Shown here in pieces: positions 32,380 through 40,883 of a stretch of 64,000 nt of DNA. Origin of the DNA: Solwaraspora sp. WMMA2065 (GTDB lineage Bacteria; Actinomycetota; Actinomycetes; Mycobacteriales; Micromonosporaceae). The position numbers were made by a program, and so were the translations under genes. The notes below the pieces were generated by a model. That model ran no database searches. It was not told the origin of the DNA and was given only the letters and a program-made list of their open reading frames with translations. Each line of letters opens with the position of its first letter. Positions within the stretch are counted from its first letter, which is position 1. The stretch is taken from assembly GCF_030345075.1 (NCBI RefSeq), contig NZ_CP128361.1:2232001-2296000 (forward strand), in the 5' to 3' direction.

Positions 32380-32994
32380 CTACTCTGCCGGACGACCTGG
32401 TCTGGTTCGGTACGTCATCGATCCGATCGGCCAGCGCAGGAACATCCGCTCCTCGCCGTCGACGGTCCGGCGGTCCAGCAGTTCGGCGCCGAGCAGCAGG
32501 TACGGGCGCAGCCGCCGACGGGTGCAGGTGGCGTAGGCGACGTCGAAGCCGCGCGACGCCAGGTCGCGGTAGCCGACGTCGCGGATGAACCCGGTGTACG
32601 TGGCACGGGTCCAAGTGCGCCCGCCACCGGCGTGCATGACGTTGAGGATCTCGCAGACCCGACCACCGGCACGGCCCGCGTCCGGTGACATGGGCGGGCT
32701 GAACCCGAAGGAGGCGGACTGCAACCCGCGTTCGACGGCGACGCTGACCGCCATGGCCCCGATCAGCCGGCCGGTGGGCTGCCGCCAGCAGTAGACGACC
32801 TGGTCCTGGTACGGGATCCGGGTCCGCAGCCGTCGCCCGGTGTCGTCCCACTCCCAGATCAGCCGGACCAGCCGGTTGTCGGTCAGGCCGACGTAGGCCC
32901 GGTAGAAGTCCCCTTCGTACTCGGCGACCTGTGCCGGGTCGGCCGGGTCGAGCACGCCGTAGAAGGTGCCGTCGCCCGCAGCGAGGGCGTTCAT
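32380..32994 (-). CDS. Unknown protein, possible GNAT/autoinducer-synthase-like acyltransferase
   Basis: 204 residues, last gene of a four-gene operon; its ATG overlaps the P450 stop by 4 bp (ATGA). The order of segments (FYRAYVGLTDNRLVRLIWEWDD, RLIGAMAVSVAVERG, VCEILNVMHAGGG, ATYTGFIRDVGYRDLASRGFDVAYATC, YLLLGAELLDRR) resembles the GNAT/LuxI-like N-acyltransferase fold: a beta sheet with a late helix and a GF-VAYATC strand. I cannot assign it to a named family. It contains three cysteines. In context it may acylate or modify the product of the aminotransferase, E2 and P450. Confidence 0.7.
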   Translation of the reverse strand: MNALAAGDGTFYGVLDPADPAQVAEYEGDFYRAYVGLTDNRLVRLIWEWDDTGRRLRTRIPYQDQVVYCWRQPTGRLIGAMAVSVAVERGLQSASFGFSPPMSPDAGRAGGRVCEILNVMHAGGGRTWTRATYTGFIRDVGYRDLASRGFDVAYATCTRRRLRPYLLLGAELLDRRTVDGEERMFLRWPIGSMTYRTRPGRPAE

Positions 32995-34328
32995 GCCGGA
33001 CCCACCAGTTCGACGTTCATGAGCAGCCCGTGCCGGAGATACTGGGTGACCGCCGGTGCCGCCTCGACCGGATGCCCGTCGACCGGTGTCAGCCGCACCC
33101 GCTGCCCGGCGACCGCCAGCACCGTCAGCATCTCGGTGATCGCGAAGTTCGTGCCGATGCACTTGCGCTGCCCGGCGGCGAACGGCAGGTAGGCGCGCCG
33201 CTGGTCGGTGGTCAGCCGGCCCGGCGCGAAGCGGTGCGGGCAGAAGGAGTCCGGCTCCGGCCAGTACTGCGGCATCCGGTGCAGGGTGTGCAGCGGGATC
33301 ACGAGGTTGTCGCCCTGGTGGATCCGCCGGCCGTCGATGTCGTCGTCGGCGGTGGCGGTGCGGGTGAGGGTGTAGACCGGCGGGTAGAGCCGCATCGACT
33401 CCTGGATCACCTGCCGGGTGTAGTCCAGGGTGCCCAGGTCGTCGTAGGTCGGGGCCCGTCCGCCGAGCACCCGGGCCAGTTCCTCACGGAACCGGCCCGC
33501 GATCTCGTCGTCGTGTTGGCCGAGCAGGTGCCAGGTCCAGGCCAGCGCGGTCCCGGTCGTCTCGAAGCCGGCGAAGAACAGGGTGACGACCTGGTCGCGC
33601 AGTTCCCGGCGGCGCCGGCCGGCCTGTTCGCCGTAGGCGCGGATCAGATCGCTCAGGATGTCGGGGTACCGGTCGGTGTCGGCCAGCCGTTCCTCGATCC
33701 GCTCCGCCACGAAGTCGTCCACCGCCCGCAGATGGCGGGCGAACCGGCGGTGCAGCCGGGTGGGGAACCACAGTGGCACCGTCACCGGGCTGATGTTGCG
33801 GCGGACCACCACTTCCAACCCGACCCGTACGGTGTCGACGAAGTCGTTGGCGGTCGTCTTCGGATCGTGGCTGAACAGCGCCACGGCCATGACCCGCATG
33901 GCCAGGGTCTGCATGTCGCTGAACACGTCGACCGGTTCGCCCCGCTCGCGGGCGCGGTCCCAGCCGTCGACGACCTCGGTCACCAGGGTGGCGGTGATCT
34001 CGACGACGCGTTCGAGCAGCGCCCGGTTGAACACCGGCTGGGTCAGCGTCCGCTGCCGCCGCCACATCTCGCCGTCACTGCAGATCAGTCCCTGGCCGAT
34101 GATCAGCGACAGGTTGTCGTGCTGCAGGCTGCGACCGTAGCCGGGCAGGTTCCCGATGAACACCCGCTGGTTGGCGTCCGCATCGGCCAGCAGCGTGAAG
34201 ACCCGGTGCAGTACGCGGTACCGGACGAATCCGTCGTGGTCGGCGACCAGTCGCTTCTGCACGCCCAGCAGGTCGGTACGCAGGGCGCTGAGCCGCAGCC
34301 GCAGCGGCGGGTGGTCACTTCGCGGCAC
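32991..34328 (-). CDS. Cytochrome P450
   Basis: 445 residues. I-helix oxygen-binding motif AGFETTGTALAW (about residue 256), ExxR as ESMR, and the heme loop FAAGQRKCIGTNFA with the axial Cys near residue 390. Overall it resembles CYP102/CYP4-like fatty-acid hydroxylases more than the usual short actinobacterial P450s, since it has GEMWRRQRTLTQPVF and PYWPEPDSFCPHRF-like segments. No ferredoxin or reductase gene is next to it. It overlaps the E2 gene by 14 bp and the downstream gene by 4 bp, so all are coupled. Confidence 0.93.
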   Translation of the reverse strand: MPRSDHPPLRLRLSALRTDLLGVQKRLVADHDGFVRYRVLHRVFTLLADADANQRVFIGNLPGYGRSLQHDNLSLIIGQGLICSDGEMWRRQRTLTQPVFNRALLERVVEITATLVTEVVDGWDRARERGEPVDVFSDMQTLAMRVMAVALFSHDPKTTANDFVDTVRVGLEVVVRRNISPVTVPLWFPTRLHRRFARHLRAVDDFVAERIEERLADTDRYPDILSDLIRAYGEQAGRRRRELRDQVVTLFFAGFETTGTALAWTWHLLGQHDDEIAGRFREELARVLGGRAPTYDDLGTLDYTRQVIQESMRLYPPVYTLTRTATADDDIDGRRIHQGDNLVIPLHTLHRMPQYWPEPDSFCPHRFAPGRLTTDQRRAYLPFAAGQRKCIGTNFAITEMLTVLAVAGQRVRLTPVDGHPVEAAPAVTQYLRHGLLMNVELVGPA

Positions 34329-35157
34329 TGTCTTCGCCTCCCTGCAGTGTGAGGGTCTCGGTGACGAACGTGTCGTCGAGACCGGCGGCGTTCTCGATCA
34401 GCCCGGCCAACGTCTCGCCGAACCGGGCTCCGGGTGCACCGTCGACGATGTCGTGGTCGACCGTGACGGTGGCGCTGAGGGTCTTACGGGGCGCGGCGGC
34501 ACCGTCGATCCACCGCACCTTGTCGAACATTCCGCCGACGATGAGCGTGCTGGTCAGGAACGAGATCGAGATCCCCCAGGACGGGCGCGGGCTGATGAAG
34601 GAGCCGACATTGGACAGTCCGACGGTGCCCCACTGACGTTTGACCCGGGCCGGGTCGCGCCGCATCCACCACCAGAGCGCCCGCCGGGCCGGGCGCGGCA
34701 GCCGCAGGAGCTGGCGGCGTCGACGGACCCCTTCGTCGTCGTACAGGTCGGTACGGGCAGCGGCGCGCATCTCGTGGTTGACCTGCGCCAGACTCTTGCG
34801 GTTCGCGGCCCGGACCACGTAGATGACCGGTACCAGCGATCCGTCGGGCTTGCGCTTCTCCAGCAGTGTGTTGACGTCCACATCGTCGAAGACGACCAGC
34901 TTGCGACGGCCCTTGCGGAAGGCGTGCAGCATCTTGTGTTCGTCGACCGCGTGACCGAGGCAGTAAACCAGAAAGGCGGTGAACGACAGCCCGTCGGGCA
35001 CCTGGGCCCGGTAGTGCGCGACCAACTCCATCGGGCGGGACACGTCGAACTCCACCATGCCGTGCGCCATGTGGGTTCGGTGACCGACGCTCAGCGCGTC
35101 AACCACGAGTTCCCGGATACGCGGCCAGGGCAGTTCCTGGAACGGAGCAGCATTCAT
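34315..35157 (-). CDS. Stand-alone 2-oxoacid dehydrogenase E2-type acyltransferase domain (no lipoyl domain)
   Basis: 280 residues forming only the catalytic (CAT-like) domain. The active-site motif is VDHDIVDGAPGARF, with the catalytic His near residue 235 (usual HxxxDG). Lipoyl and subunit-binding domains, present in true E2 subunits, are absent, and no E1 or E3 gene is nearby. Free-standing E2/CAT-fold proteins can act as acyltransferases on CoA thioesters, like chloramphenicol acetyltransferase. Within this operon it probably joins an acyl group to an amine or alcohol. Confidence 0.85.
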   Translation of the reverse strand: MNAAPFQELPWPRIRELVVDALSVGHRTHMAHGMVEFDVSRPMELVAHYRAQVPDGLSFTAFLVYCLGHAVDEHKMLHAFRKGRRKLVVFDDVDVNTLLEKRKPDGSLVPVIYVVRAANRKSLAQVNHEMRAAARTDLYDDEGVRRRRQLLRLPRPARRALWWWMRRDPARVKRQWGTVGLSNVGSFISPRPSWGISISFLTSTLIVGGMFDKVRWIDGAAAPRKTLSATVTVDHDIVDGAPGARFGETLAGLIENAAGLDDTFVTETLTLQGGEDSAAK

Positions 35158-35169
35158 CGTGGCTTGTCT

Positions 35170-36294
35170 CTATCGTTCGGTGGACGGTTCGGGTGGCAGG
35201 TCCGTCGTCCGGTTGCGGCGCTCGAAAGTGTGCAGGAAGTCGACCAGCCGTTCGACCGACTCGACGGTCACCGCATTGAACAGGCTGGCCCGGCAGCCAC
35301 CCACCGAGCGGTGCCCGGCCAGCCCGGCGATACCGGCCTGCTGCGCCTCGGCCAGGAACTCCGCCAGCAGCTGCGGGGTGGGCAGGTCGAACACCACGTT
35401 CATCAGCGAGCGCGACGCCGGGTCGACGGTGGTGCGGTAGAACGGGACGCCGTCCAGGTAGTCGTAGAGGATCTGCGCCTTGCGTCGGTTGATCCCGCCC
35501 ATGCTGGCCAGCCCGCCGATTTCGTCGGCCAACCAGCCCAGCATCAACCAGGTGACGTAGATGGCGAAGGTCGGCGGGGTGTGGAAGTTCGACCCGTGTC
35601 GTCGGTGCACCCGGTAGTCGAGCACCGCCGGCAGCTCACCGACGATGCCGTCCAGCATGCACCGACGCGCGACCACGACGGTCACTCCGGCGACGCCGAT
35701 GTTCTTCTGCGCGTGGGCGTAGACGACGTCGTACGCCGCCGGGTCGAAGGTGTCGGACATCAGGTCGGAGCTCATGTCCGCGATCACCGGCACCGCGACG
35801 GCGGGTGCCTGGTGGAACTGGGTGCCCTCCACCGTGTTGTTGGTGACCAGGTGCAGGTAGCGGGCGTCCGGCCGGGGCCGGATCGAGCCGTCCGGTGGAA
35901 CGTAGGTGTGGTCCCGGTCGGCGGAGGAGGCCACTACCGCCACGTCGCGTCCGAGGGTCCGTGGCTCACGGATCGCCTTGGCTGCCCAGTACCCGGTGTC
36001 GACGTAGTCGACCGGGTCACCGGGTGCCGAGAAGTTCATCGGGACCATTGCGAACTGGAGCGATCCGCCACCCTGCAGCAGCAGAACGTCGGACTCGTCG
36101 CCGAGGCCCAGCAGGCGACGGACCCGTTCGGTCGTGTCGGCCAGGAGGAACTCGACCTCGGGTGCCCGGTGGCTGATCTCCATCACGCTCATCCCGGTGC
36201 CCTGGAAGTCGTCGAGTTCGACGCGGATGCGTTCCATGACGCTGCGGGGCAGGCCGGTAGGTCCCGCGTAGAAGTTGAGAACCGCACGGTCCAT
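35170..36294 (-). CDS. Class V aminotransferase, phosphoserine aminotransferase (SerC)-like
   Basis: 374 residues. MDRAVLNFYAGPTGLPRSVMERI and GTGMSVMEISHR match the SerC N-terminus; the PLP lysine is in YAHAQKNIGVAGVT (about residue 195); GGCRASLFNAVT lies at the C-terminal substrate-binding end. True SerC converts 3-phosphohydroxypyruvate to phosphoserine in the cytoplasm. Being first in an operon with an E2-like acyltransferase and a P450, it may instead supply an amino-acid building block. The frame extends 90 codons upstream, but ATG 36294 with GAGGTGG before it begins at the family start. Its stop is 12 nt from the next gene. Confidence 0.85.
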   Translation of the reverse strand: MDRAVLNFYAGPTGLPRSVMERIRVELDDFQGTGMSVMEISHRAPEVEFLLADTTERVRRLLGLGDESDVLLLQGGGSLQFAMVPMNFSAPGDPVDYVDTGYWAAKAIREPRTLGRDVAVVASSADRDHTYVPPDGSIRPRPDARYLHLVTNNTVEGTQFHQAPAVAVPVIADMSSDLMSDTFDPAAYDVVYAHAQKNIGVAGVTVVVARRCMLDGIVGELPAVLDYRVHRRHGSNFHTPPTFAIYVTWLMLGWLADEIGGLASMGGINRRKAQILYDYLDGVPFYRTTVDPASRSLMNVVFDLPTPQLLAEFLAEAQQAGIAGLAGHRSVGGCRASLFNAVTVESVERLVDFLHTFERRNRTTDLPPEPSTER

Positions 36295-36411
36295 CGACAC
36301 TGCTGCCACCTCACCACCGCCCCCGCCCGGTCGGGCTGCGCCAAGATCGTCGCACAGTCGCTCCACCCGATGTCTGAGGCGGTGCTGAGGGAAAAATGAG
36401 GATTCCCTGGT

Positions 36412-36979
36412 GGGCTCCGGCCGTCCAGCGGCGGAGTACGGGTCGGCGGTAGCGTCCGAATTGTCCCGCGACGGCGACATGCTCGCCGCCATGCAGGCCG
36501 CGATGCACGGCCTCAGCTCCGAACGGACCAGCAAACAGCGGGTCGTCGTGCGTGGCTCCGGCAACGTACCGACCAGCTCCCGGCTGTCGCTGCCCAGCTA
36601 CACCGTGCTGGACGTGTGCGGCACCATCAACGTGACCGGCTCCGGCTCCGGTGACATGGCCCTCGGTGTACCCGCGGCACCACCGATGTCAAGGTGCAGA
36701 ACCTGCGGCTGTCCGGCGGGCTCGGCATCCGCATCGACAACCACGGCGACGACCGCGCGGTCAAGGTGCGCAACGGTCATCGCCAGCGGCGGCGGACGCG
36801 GCATCTTCTGCTTGTCCGAAAGCGGCGGGCGGGCCCGCAGCGAGTTTCCCGATCTCCCCCGGGATCACCTTCCAGAACCTGACCGTCACCAACATCGAAT
36901 CGTGCAGAGCCCCTGCGGCGGTGCCAACAACGTCATCCGCAACGTCACCCGGGTCAACTTGTCGTTGAGCTGGTGCTGA
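36412..36979 (+). pseudogene. Decayed secreted right-handed beta-helix (pectate-lyase-like) protein gene
   Basis: Recognisable pieces occur in alternating frames: AAMQAAMHGLSSERTSKQRVVVRGSG, SYTVLDVCGTINVTGSGSGDMA in one; then VKVQNLRLSGGLGIRIDNHGDD in another; SGGGRGIFCLSESGG in the first again; ITFQNLTVTN, then NNVIRNVTRVNLSLSWC before the stop. Short beta-helix rungs of this kind normally belong to proteins of 350 residues or more. Several deletions and frameshifts have collapsed it and removed the signal peptide. The product is not functional. Confidence 0.75.
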
Positions 36980-37158
36980 CCCTGGCCAGCTGATGTCGGC
37001 GTCCAATCCGGGCGTCGACCGGACGCCGACGCCACCCGCCGCCGCGCCACCCGGCAATCCGGCGCGGCGGCGGCTCTCAGAAGGCTCTGAATTTCCCGCC
37101 GCATGCTGTTGACGCAGATCCATGAAACGTCAGCTTCGACGCACCGGGAGGAACGAGC

Positions 37159-39393
37159 ATGGTGTCGGCAAGAGCAGGAGTGCTGTTGACAGCGCTGCTG
37201 GCCCTGGTCCCAGCGGCACCCGGGGCGGCCGCCGCGCCACCGGAGGCGACTGTGCACGCCGTCGGCGGCGCCACCGCCGTGGCGGACTCGTACATCGTCG
37301 TCCTCGCCGACACGGCGGCCGGCGGCGCCGCCGACACCGCCAGCGGGGTCGAACGCACCGTGTCCGCGCTCGCCGACCGGTACCGGGGTGACGTCGCCCA
37401 GGTCTACCGGCACGCGCTGCGTGGCTTCGAGGTCCGGCTCCCACAGCGCCAGGCCCGCCGCCTGGCCGCCGACCCCCGGGTGGCCTCGGTGACGCAGAAC
37501 CACACCGTGACGGCGGCGGACGTGCAGACGCCGGTGCCGTCCTGGGGCCTCGACCGGATCGACCAGCGGACCGGACCGCTCGACGACGCGTACGCCTATC
37601 CGGACGTCGCGCCGGTCGTGCGGGCCTACATCATCGACACCGGCATGCGACTGACCCACCACGAGTTCACCGGACGGGTCCGTTCCGGGCGGGACACCAT
37701 CGACAGCGACGACGACGCCAGCGACTGTCGCGGGCACGGCACGCACGTCGCCGGCACGGTCGGCGGCACCACCTACGGGGTGGCCAAGAACGTGGAGCTG
37801 GTCGCCGTACGGGTGCTCAACTGCAACGGCGAAGGCAACGTCGCCACCGTGATCGGCGGCATCGACTGGGTCACCGCCGACCACGACCCGGGCGAGCCGG
37901 CGGTGGCCAACATGAGCCTCGGCGGTTTCTCCTACACGCCGATGGACCAGGCCGTGGCCCGGTCCGTCGCCGACGGCATCACCTACGTCGTGGCGGCCGG
38001 CAACGACGGCACCGACGCCTGCACCAGGTCCCCGGCCAGGGTGCCGGAGGCTATCACCGTCGGTGCCACCGGTCCCGACGACGCCCGCGCCCCGTTCTCC
38101 AACGTGGGCGGCTGTGTCGACATCTTCGCCCCGGGCGTCGACATCGTCTCGGCCGGTCTTGACAGCGACACCGCCGCCGTGCCGGCCAGCGGCACCTCGA
38201 TGGCCGCCCCACACGTCACCGGCGCCGCCGCGCTGATCCTCGCGGACCACCCCGACTACACCCCGGCGCAGGTCACCGCCGAGCTCCTCGCCGAGGCCAC
38301 GCCCGGGGTGGTGACCAACCCCGGCACCGGCTCACCGGACCGGCTGCTCTACGTCGACGACGTCACCGCCGACGACGACTTCAGCCTGACCGCCGGGCCG
38401 GCGAGCGCGACCACGCCGGCCGGGGGCACCGTCACCACCACCGTCACGGCGACGGTCACCGCCGGCGCGGCGCAGTCCGTCGGTCTCAGCGCGGTCGGGC
38501 TGCCGCGGGGCGCAAGCGCCACCTTCACCCCGGCCACGATCGGCTCGGCAGGCAGCACCACGCTGACCATCAGCACCGCGGCCCTCACCAGCGCCGGCAC
38601 GTACCCGGTGGTGATCCTCGGCACCGGTACGGCCGCCACCCGGACGACCAGCTTCACCCTGACCGTCGATGCGCTGCCGGGCTGCGCCGCCGTCAACGAC
38701 ACCGACACGGCGCTGCCGTTCAGCGGAGCCGTCGACATCCCCATCACCATCACCGGCTGCGCGGGCAACGCGGCCAGCAACAGCACCATCGAGGTACGCA
38801 TCGAGCACACCGCCATCCACGACCTGCAGGTGGAGCTGTTCGCCCCGGACGGCACCCGTTACTTCCTGCTGGTCCGCACCGGCAGCGGAGCAGGCCCCGA
38901 CGTCGACCACACCTTCACCTACGACCTGTCGGACAAGGTGGCCAACGGGACGTGGCGCCTGCAGGTGCGCGACGCCGGCCCGCAGGGCACCGGATTCTTC
39001 GACTCCTGGGCGTTGAACCTCGCCGGGGCCGACCTGCCGGTGCCGGTGTGCGGCGGTGTGGCGACCGCCGACGTGCCGATCGCCGACCATGACGTCGCCG
39101 AGAGCCCGATCACGGTGACCGGGTGCGACCATGCACCGGGCCGCAGCGCCTGGGTGGACGTACGCGTGGTGCACCCGTGGTCCCGGGACCTCAGCTACCA
39201 GCTCGTCGCGCCGAACGGGCAGGTGTTCACCCTGCAGGGCGTCAACGGCATGGGTCTGCCGAACATGTTCCGGACCTTCGTCGTCGACCCGTCCGGGCAA
39301 CCCGCGAACGGCACCTGGAAGCTGCGGGTCGAGGACCACTACTGGGGGGTGTCCGGGCCGGCGTACATCGACAGCTGGCGGCTCAGCTTCTGA
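37159..39393 (+). CDS. Secreted subtilisin-like (S8) serine protease with two P-domains
   Basis: 744 residues. Sec signal peptide (residues 1-26), I9-type propeptide (SYIVVLADTA ... RVASVTQNHTV, to about 118), then the S8 domain with catalytic Asp in AYIIDTGM (about 160), His in CRGHGTHVAG (about 195) and Ser in GTSMAAPH (about 347). A linker with an Ig-like fold (about 410-510) leads to two proprotein-convertase P-domains (about 515-625 and 630-744), each ending in GTW-L-V-D motifs. It is an exported endopeptidase, probably for nutrient release. RBS GGGAGGAACGAGC before the ATG. A 13-bp inverted repeat follows the stop. Confidence 0.95.
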   Translation: MVSARAGVLLTALLALVPAAPGAAAAPPEATVHAVGGATAVADSYIVVLADTAAGGAADTASGVERTVSALADRYRGDVAQVYRHALRGFEVRLPQRQARRLAADPRVASVTQNHTVTAADVQTPVPSWGLDRIDQRTGPLDDAYAYPDVAPVVRAYIIDTGMRLTHHEFTGRVRSGRDTIDSDDDASDCRGHGTHVAGTVGGTTYGVAKNVELVAVRVLNCNGEGNVATVIGGIDWVTADHDPGEPAVANMSLGGFSYTPMDQAVARSVADGITYVVAAGNDGTDACTRSPARVPEAITVGATGPDDARAPFSNVGGCVDIFAPGVDIVSAGLDSDTAAVPASGTSMAAPHVTGAAALILADHPDYTPAQVTAELLAEATPGVVTNPGTGSPDRLLYVDDVTADDDFSLTAGPASATTPAGGTVTTTVTATVTAGAAQSVGLSAVGLPRGASATFTPATIGSAGSTTLTISTAALTSAGTYPVVILGTGTAATRTTSFTLTVDALPGCAAVNDTDTALPFSGAVDIPITITGCAGNAASNSTIEVRIEHTAIHDLQVELFAPDGTRYFLLVRTGSGAGPDVDHTFTYDLSDKVANGTWRLQVRDAGPQGTGFFDSWALNLAGADLPVPVCGGVATADVPIADHDVAESPITVTGCDHAPGRSAWVDVRVVHPWSRDLSYQLVAPNGQVFTLQGVNGMGLPNMFRTFVVDPSGQPANGTWKLRVEDHYWGVSGPAYIDSWRLSF

Positions 39394-39407
39394 CCCGGCC
39401 GATGACG

Positions 39408-39452
39408 GAAGGTACGCGGCTGTTGGACACCACCGGCAGGCCGCGTACCTTC
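39408..39452 (+). terminator. Inverted repeat terminator after the S8 protease gene
   Basis: GAAGGTACGCGGC (39408-39420) and its exact complement GCCGCGTACCTTC (39440-39452) enclose a 19-nt loop. It begins 14 nt after the stop. No T-tract. Fits a GC-rich actinobacterial terminator. Confidence 0.7.
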
Positions 39453-39467
39453 TCGGGCGGCGGCCGG

Positions 39468-39578
39468 TCAGAGTTCGTCGGTGGTGATCAGGCCGTCCTG
39501 CAGGGCGCGGGCGACGAGGGCGGCCTTGGTGGGCGCTTCCCGGCCGACGTTGGCGTACTTGACGCGGACCCGTGGTCA
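39468..39578 (-). pseudogene. 3' remnant of a LuxR-type regulator gene
   Basis: In one frame on the minus strand: VKYANVGREAPTKAALVARALQDGLITTDEL, then TGA. This resembles the last helices of a LuxR-type HTH and its short tail. The rest of the gene is missing; another remnant abuts it. Confidence 0.5.
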
Positions 39579-39820
39579 CGGTCGTGGTGGTAGTGGTGGC
39601 GTTGACCAGGGGCGGCGGACCCACCGCCGAGTTCGAGCAGGCCGCCGAGCAGTTCCACAGCCGCTACGAGCCGTTGGCGGACGCTGTTGAGGCCGGCCGG
39701 GTTCTGATGGTGAACCCGGCCGGCTTCTTCTCGAAAGGCCCGATGGAGTCCATCCTGGATGACCTGCGGCCCAGGACCGAGGCCGTCACAGCTGAACGCG
39801 AACAGCGTTGCGCCAGGCGT
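39575..39820 (+). pseudogene. Fragment of a membrane-anchored protein gene
   Basis: A Val-rich transmembrane stretch (VTVVVVVVALTRGGG) followed by a charged helical segment (FEQAAEQFHSRYEPLADAVEAG; MESILDDLRPRTEAVTAERE). There is no plausible start or stop; the frame runs on antisense into the next gene. The layout is that of a broken small membrane protein. Low confidence. Confidence 0.35.
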
Positions 39821-39830
39821 TGGGCGGTTC

Positions 39831-40709
39831 CTAGCGGTCGACGGTGTCCGGCTGCTGCTGGGATGCCGCCCACGAGGCGAGCAGCCGTAGCGCGTCCGCG
39901 GACGGGCTGCCCGGCTCGGCCGCGTAGATCGTCAAAGTCAGTCCGGGCTCGGCGGCCATCTCCAGCCCTTCGTAGGCGAGGGTCAGCTCACCGACGACGT
40001 GGTGCCGGTACGTCCTTGTGCCGGTGCCGTGGTGGCGGACGTCGTGCGCGCCCCACCGGGTGCGGAAGCCGGCGCTGCGGGTGGACAGCTCCCCGACCAG
40101 GTCGTGCAGGTCCTTGTCATGCGGATCGCGGCCGGCCTCGGTGCGCAGGATAGCGACCACGATGTCGGCCGCCGTCTCCCAGCCGGGGTAGAAGTCCCGG
40201 GCTGCCGGGTCGAGGAAGGTGAACCGGGCCAGGTTCGGTGGCCGCGGTGGCTGCGCGTACACCTGGTCGTAGAAGGCGCGGGCCAGCTGGTTGCCGGCGA
40301 GCAGGTCCATCCGGCCGTTACGCACGAACGCCGGCCCTTCGGTGACGGCGTCGAGGGTCCACTGCAGGCTCGGGTGCGGGGTCCACTGCCGGGTGCGGCG
40401 ACGCCGGGGCCGCATCAGGGTCCTGCTGCCCTCGGCGGCGCGGGCCAGGTCGAACAGGTGGGCCCGTTCGGCGTCGTCGAGCTGCAAGGCACGGGCGATC
40501 GCGTCGAGCACGCTGGTCGACACCCCGGCCAGCGCGCCGCGTTCCAGCTTGGCGTAGTACTCGATGCTCACCCCGGACAGCGCGGCGACCTCGGCCCTGC
40601 GCAGCCCGGGGACGCGGCGGTTGGTGCCGGCGGGCAGCCCGGCCCGCTCGGGGCTGATCTTGGCGCGGCGCGAGACGAGGAACTCGCGGACCTCGGTGCG
40701 GTTGTCCAC
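39831..40709 (-). CDS. XRE-family helix-turn-helix regulator with MmyB-like ligand domain
   Basis: 292 residues. HTH at about residues 15-70 (GLRRAEVAALSGVSIEYYAKLERG), then an MmyB-type PAS-like domain (RMDLLAGNQLARAFYDQVY, ARFTFLDPAARDFYPGWE, RHHVVGELTLAYEGLEM), which binds fatty-acid-like ligands in the structurally studied member. GTG start at 40709. It is divergent from the zinc dehydrogenase gene at 40884, and such pairs usually represent regulator and target. Both length and domains are normal for the family. Confidence 0.92.
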   Translation of the reverse strand: MDNRTEVREFLVSRRAKISPERAGLPAGTNRRVPGLRRAEVAALSGVSIEYYAKLERGALAGVSTSVLDAIARALQLDDAERAHLFDLARAAEGSRTLMRPRRRRTRQWTPHPSLQWTLDAVTEGPAFVRNGRMDLLAGNQLARAFYDQVYAQPPRPPNLARFTFLDPAARDFYPGWETAADIVVAILRTEAGRDPHDKDLHDLVGELSTRSAGFRTRWGAHDVRHHGTGTRTYRHHVVGELTLAYEGLEMAAEPGLTLTIYAAEPGSPSADALRLLASWAASQQQPDTVDR

Positions 40710-40883
40710 GTCACCGACGGTACGTCGGGCCGCCCGCCGGTGGGGTGCCCTGCCGGTACACCTCTCGACAGGCACTCCCCGACCGGCCGGAAACCGGGTT
40801 GGCTGGGCAGTGCCGGTCCCCTCGCGGCGGACCGCCGCGAGGACCGGCCCGACCATCCGTGTTCGGGTGAAGGAGTACGCACC

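Noticed and set aside
30228-36294. A classic NRPS/PKS or terpene gene cluster around the P450
   Set aside because: No carrier, adenylation, ketosynthase or terpene synthase motif is present; the P450 operon is something smaller.
36886-38250. Minus-strand open frame opposite the S8 protease
   Set aside because: Shadow of the protease gene; no domain.
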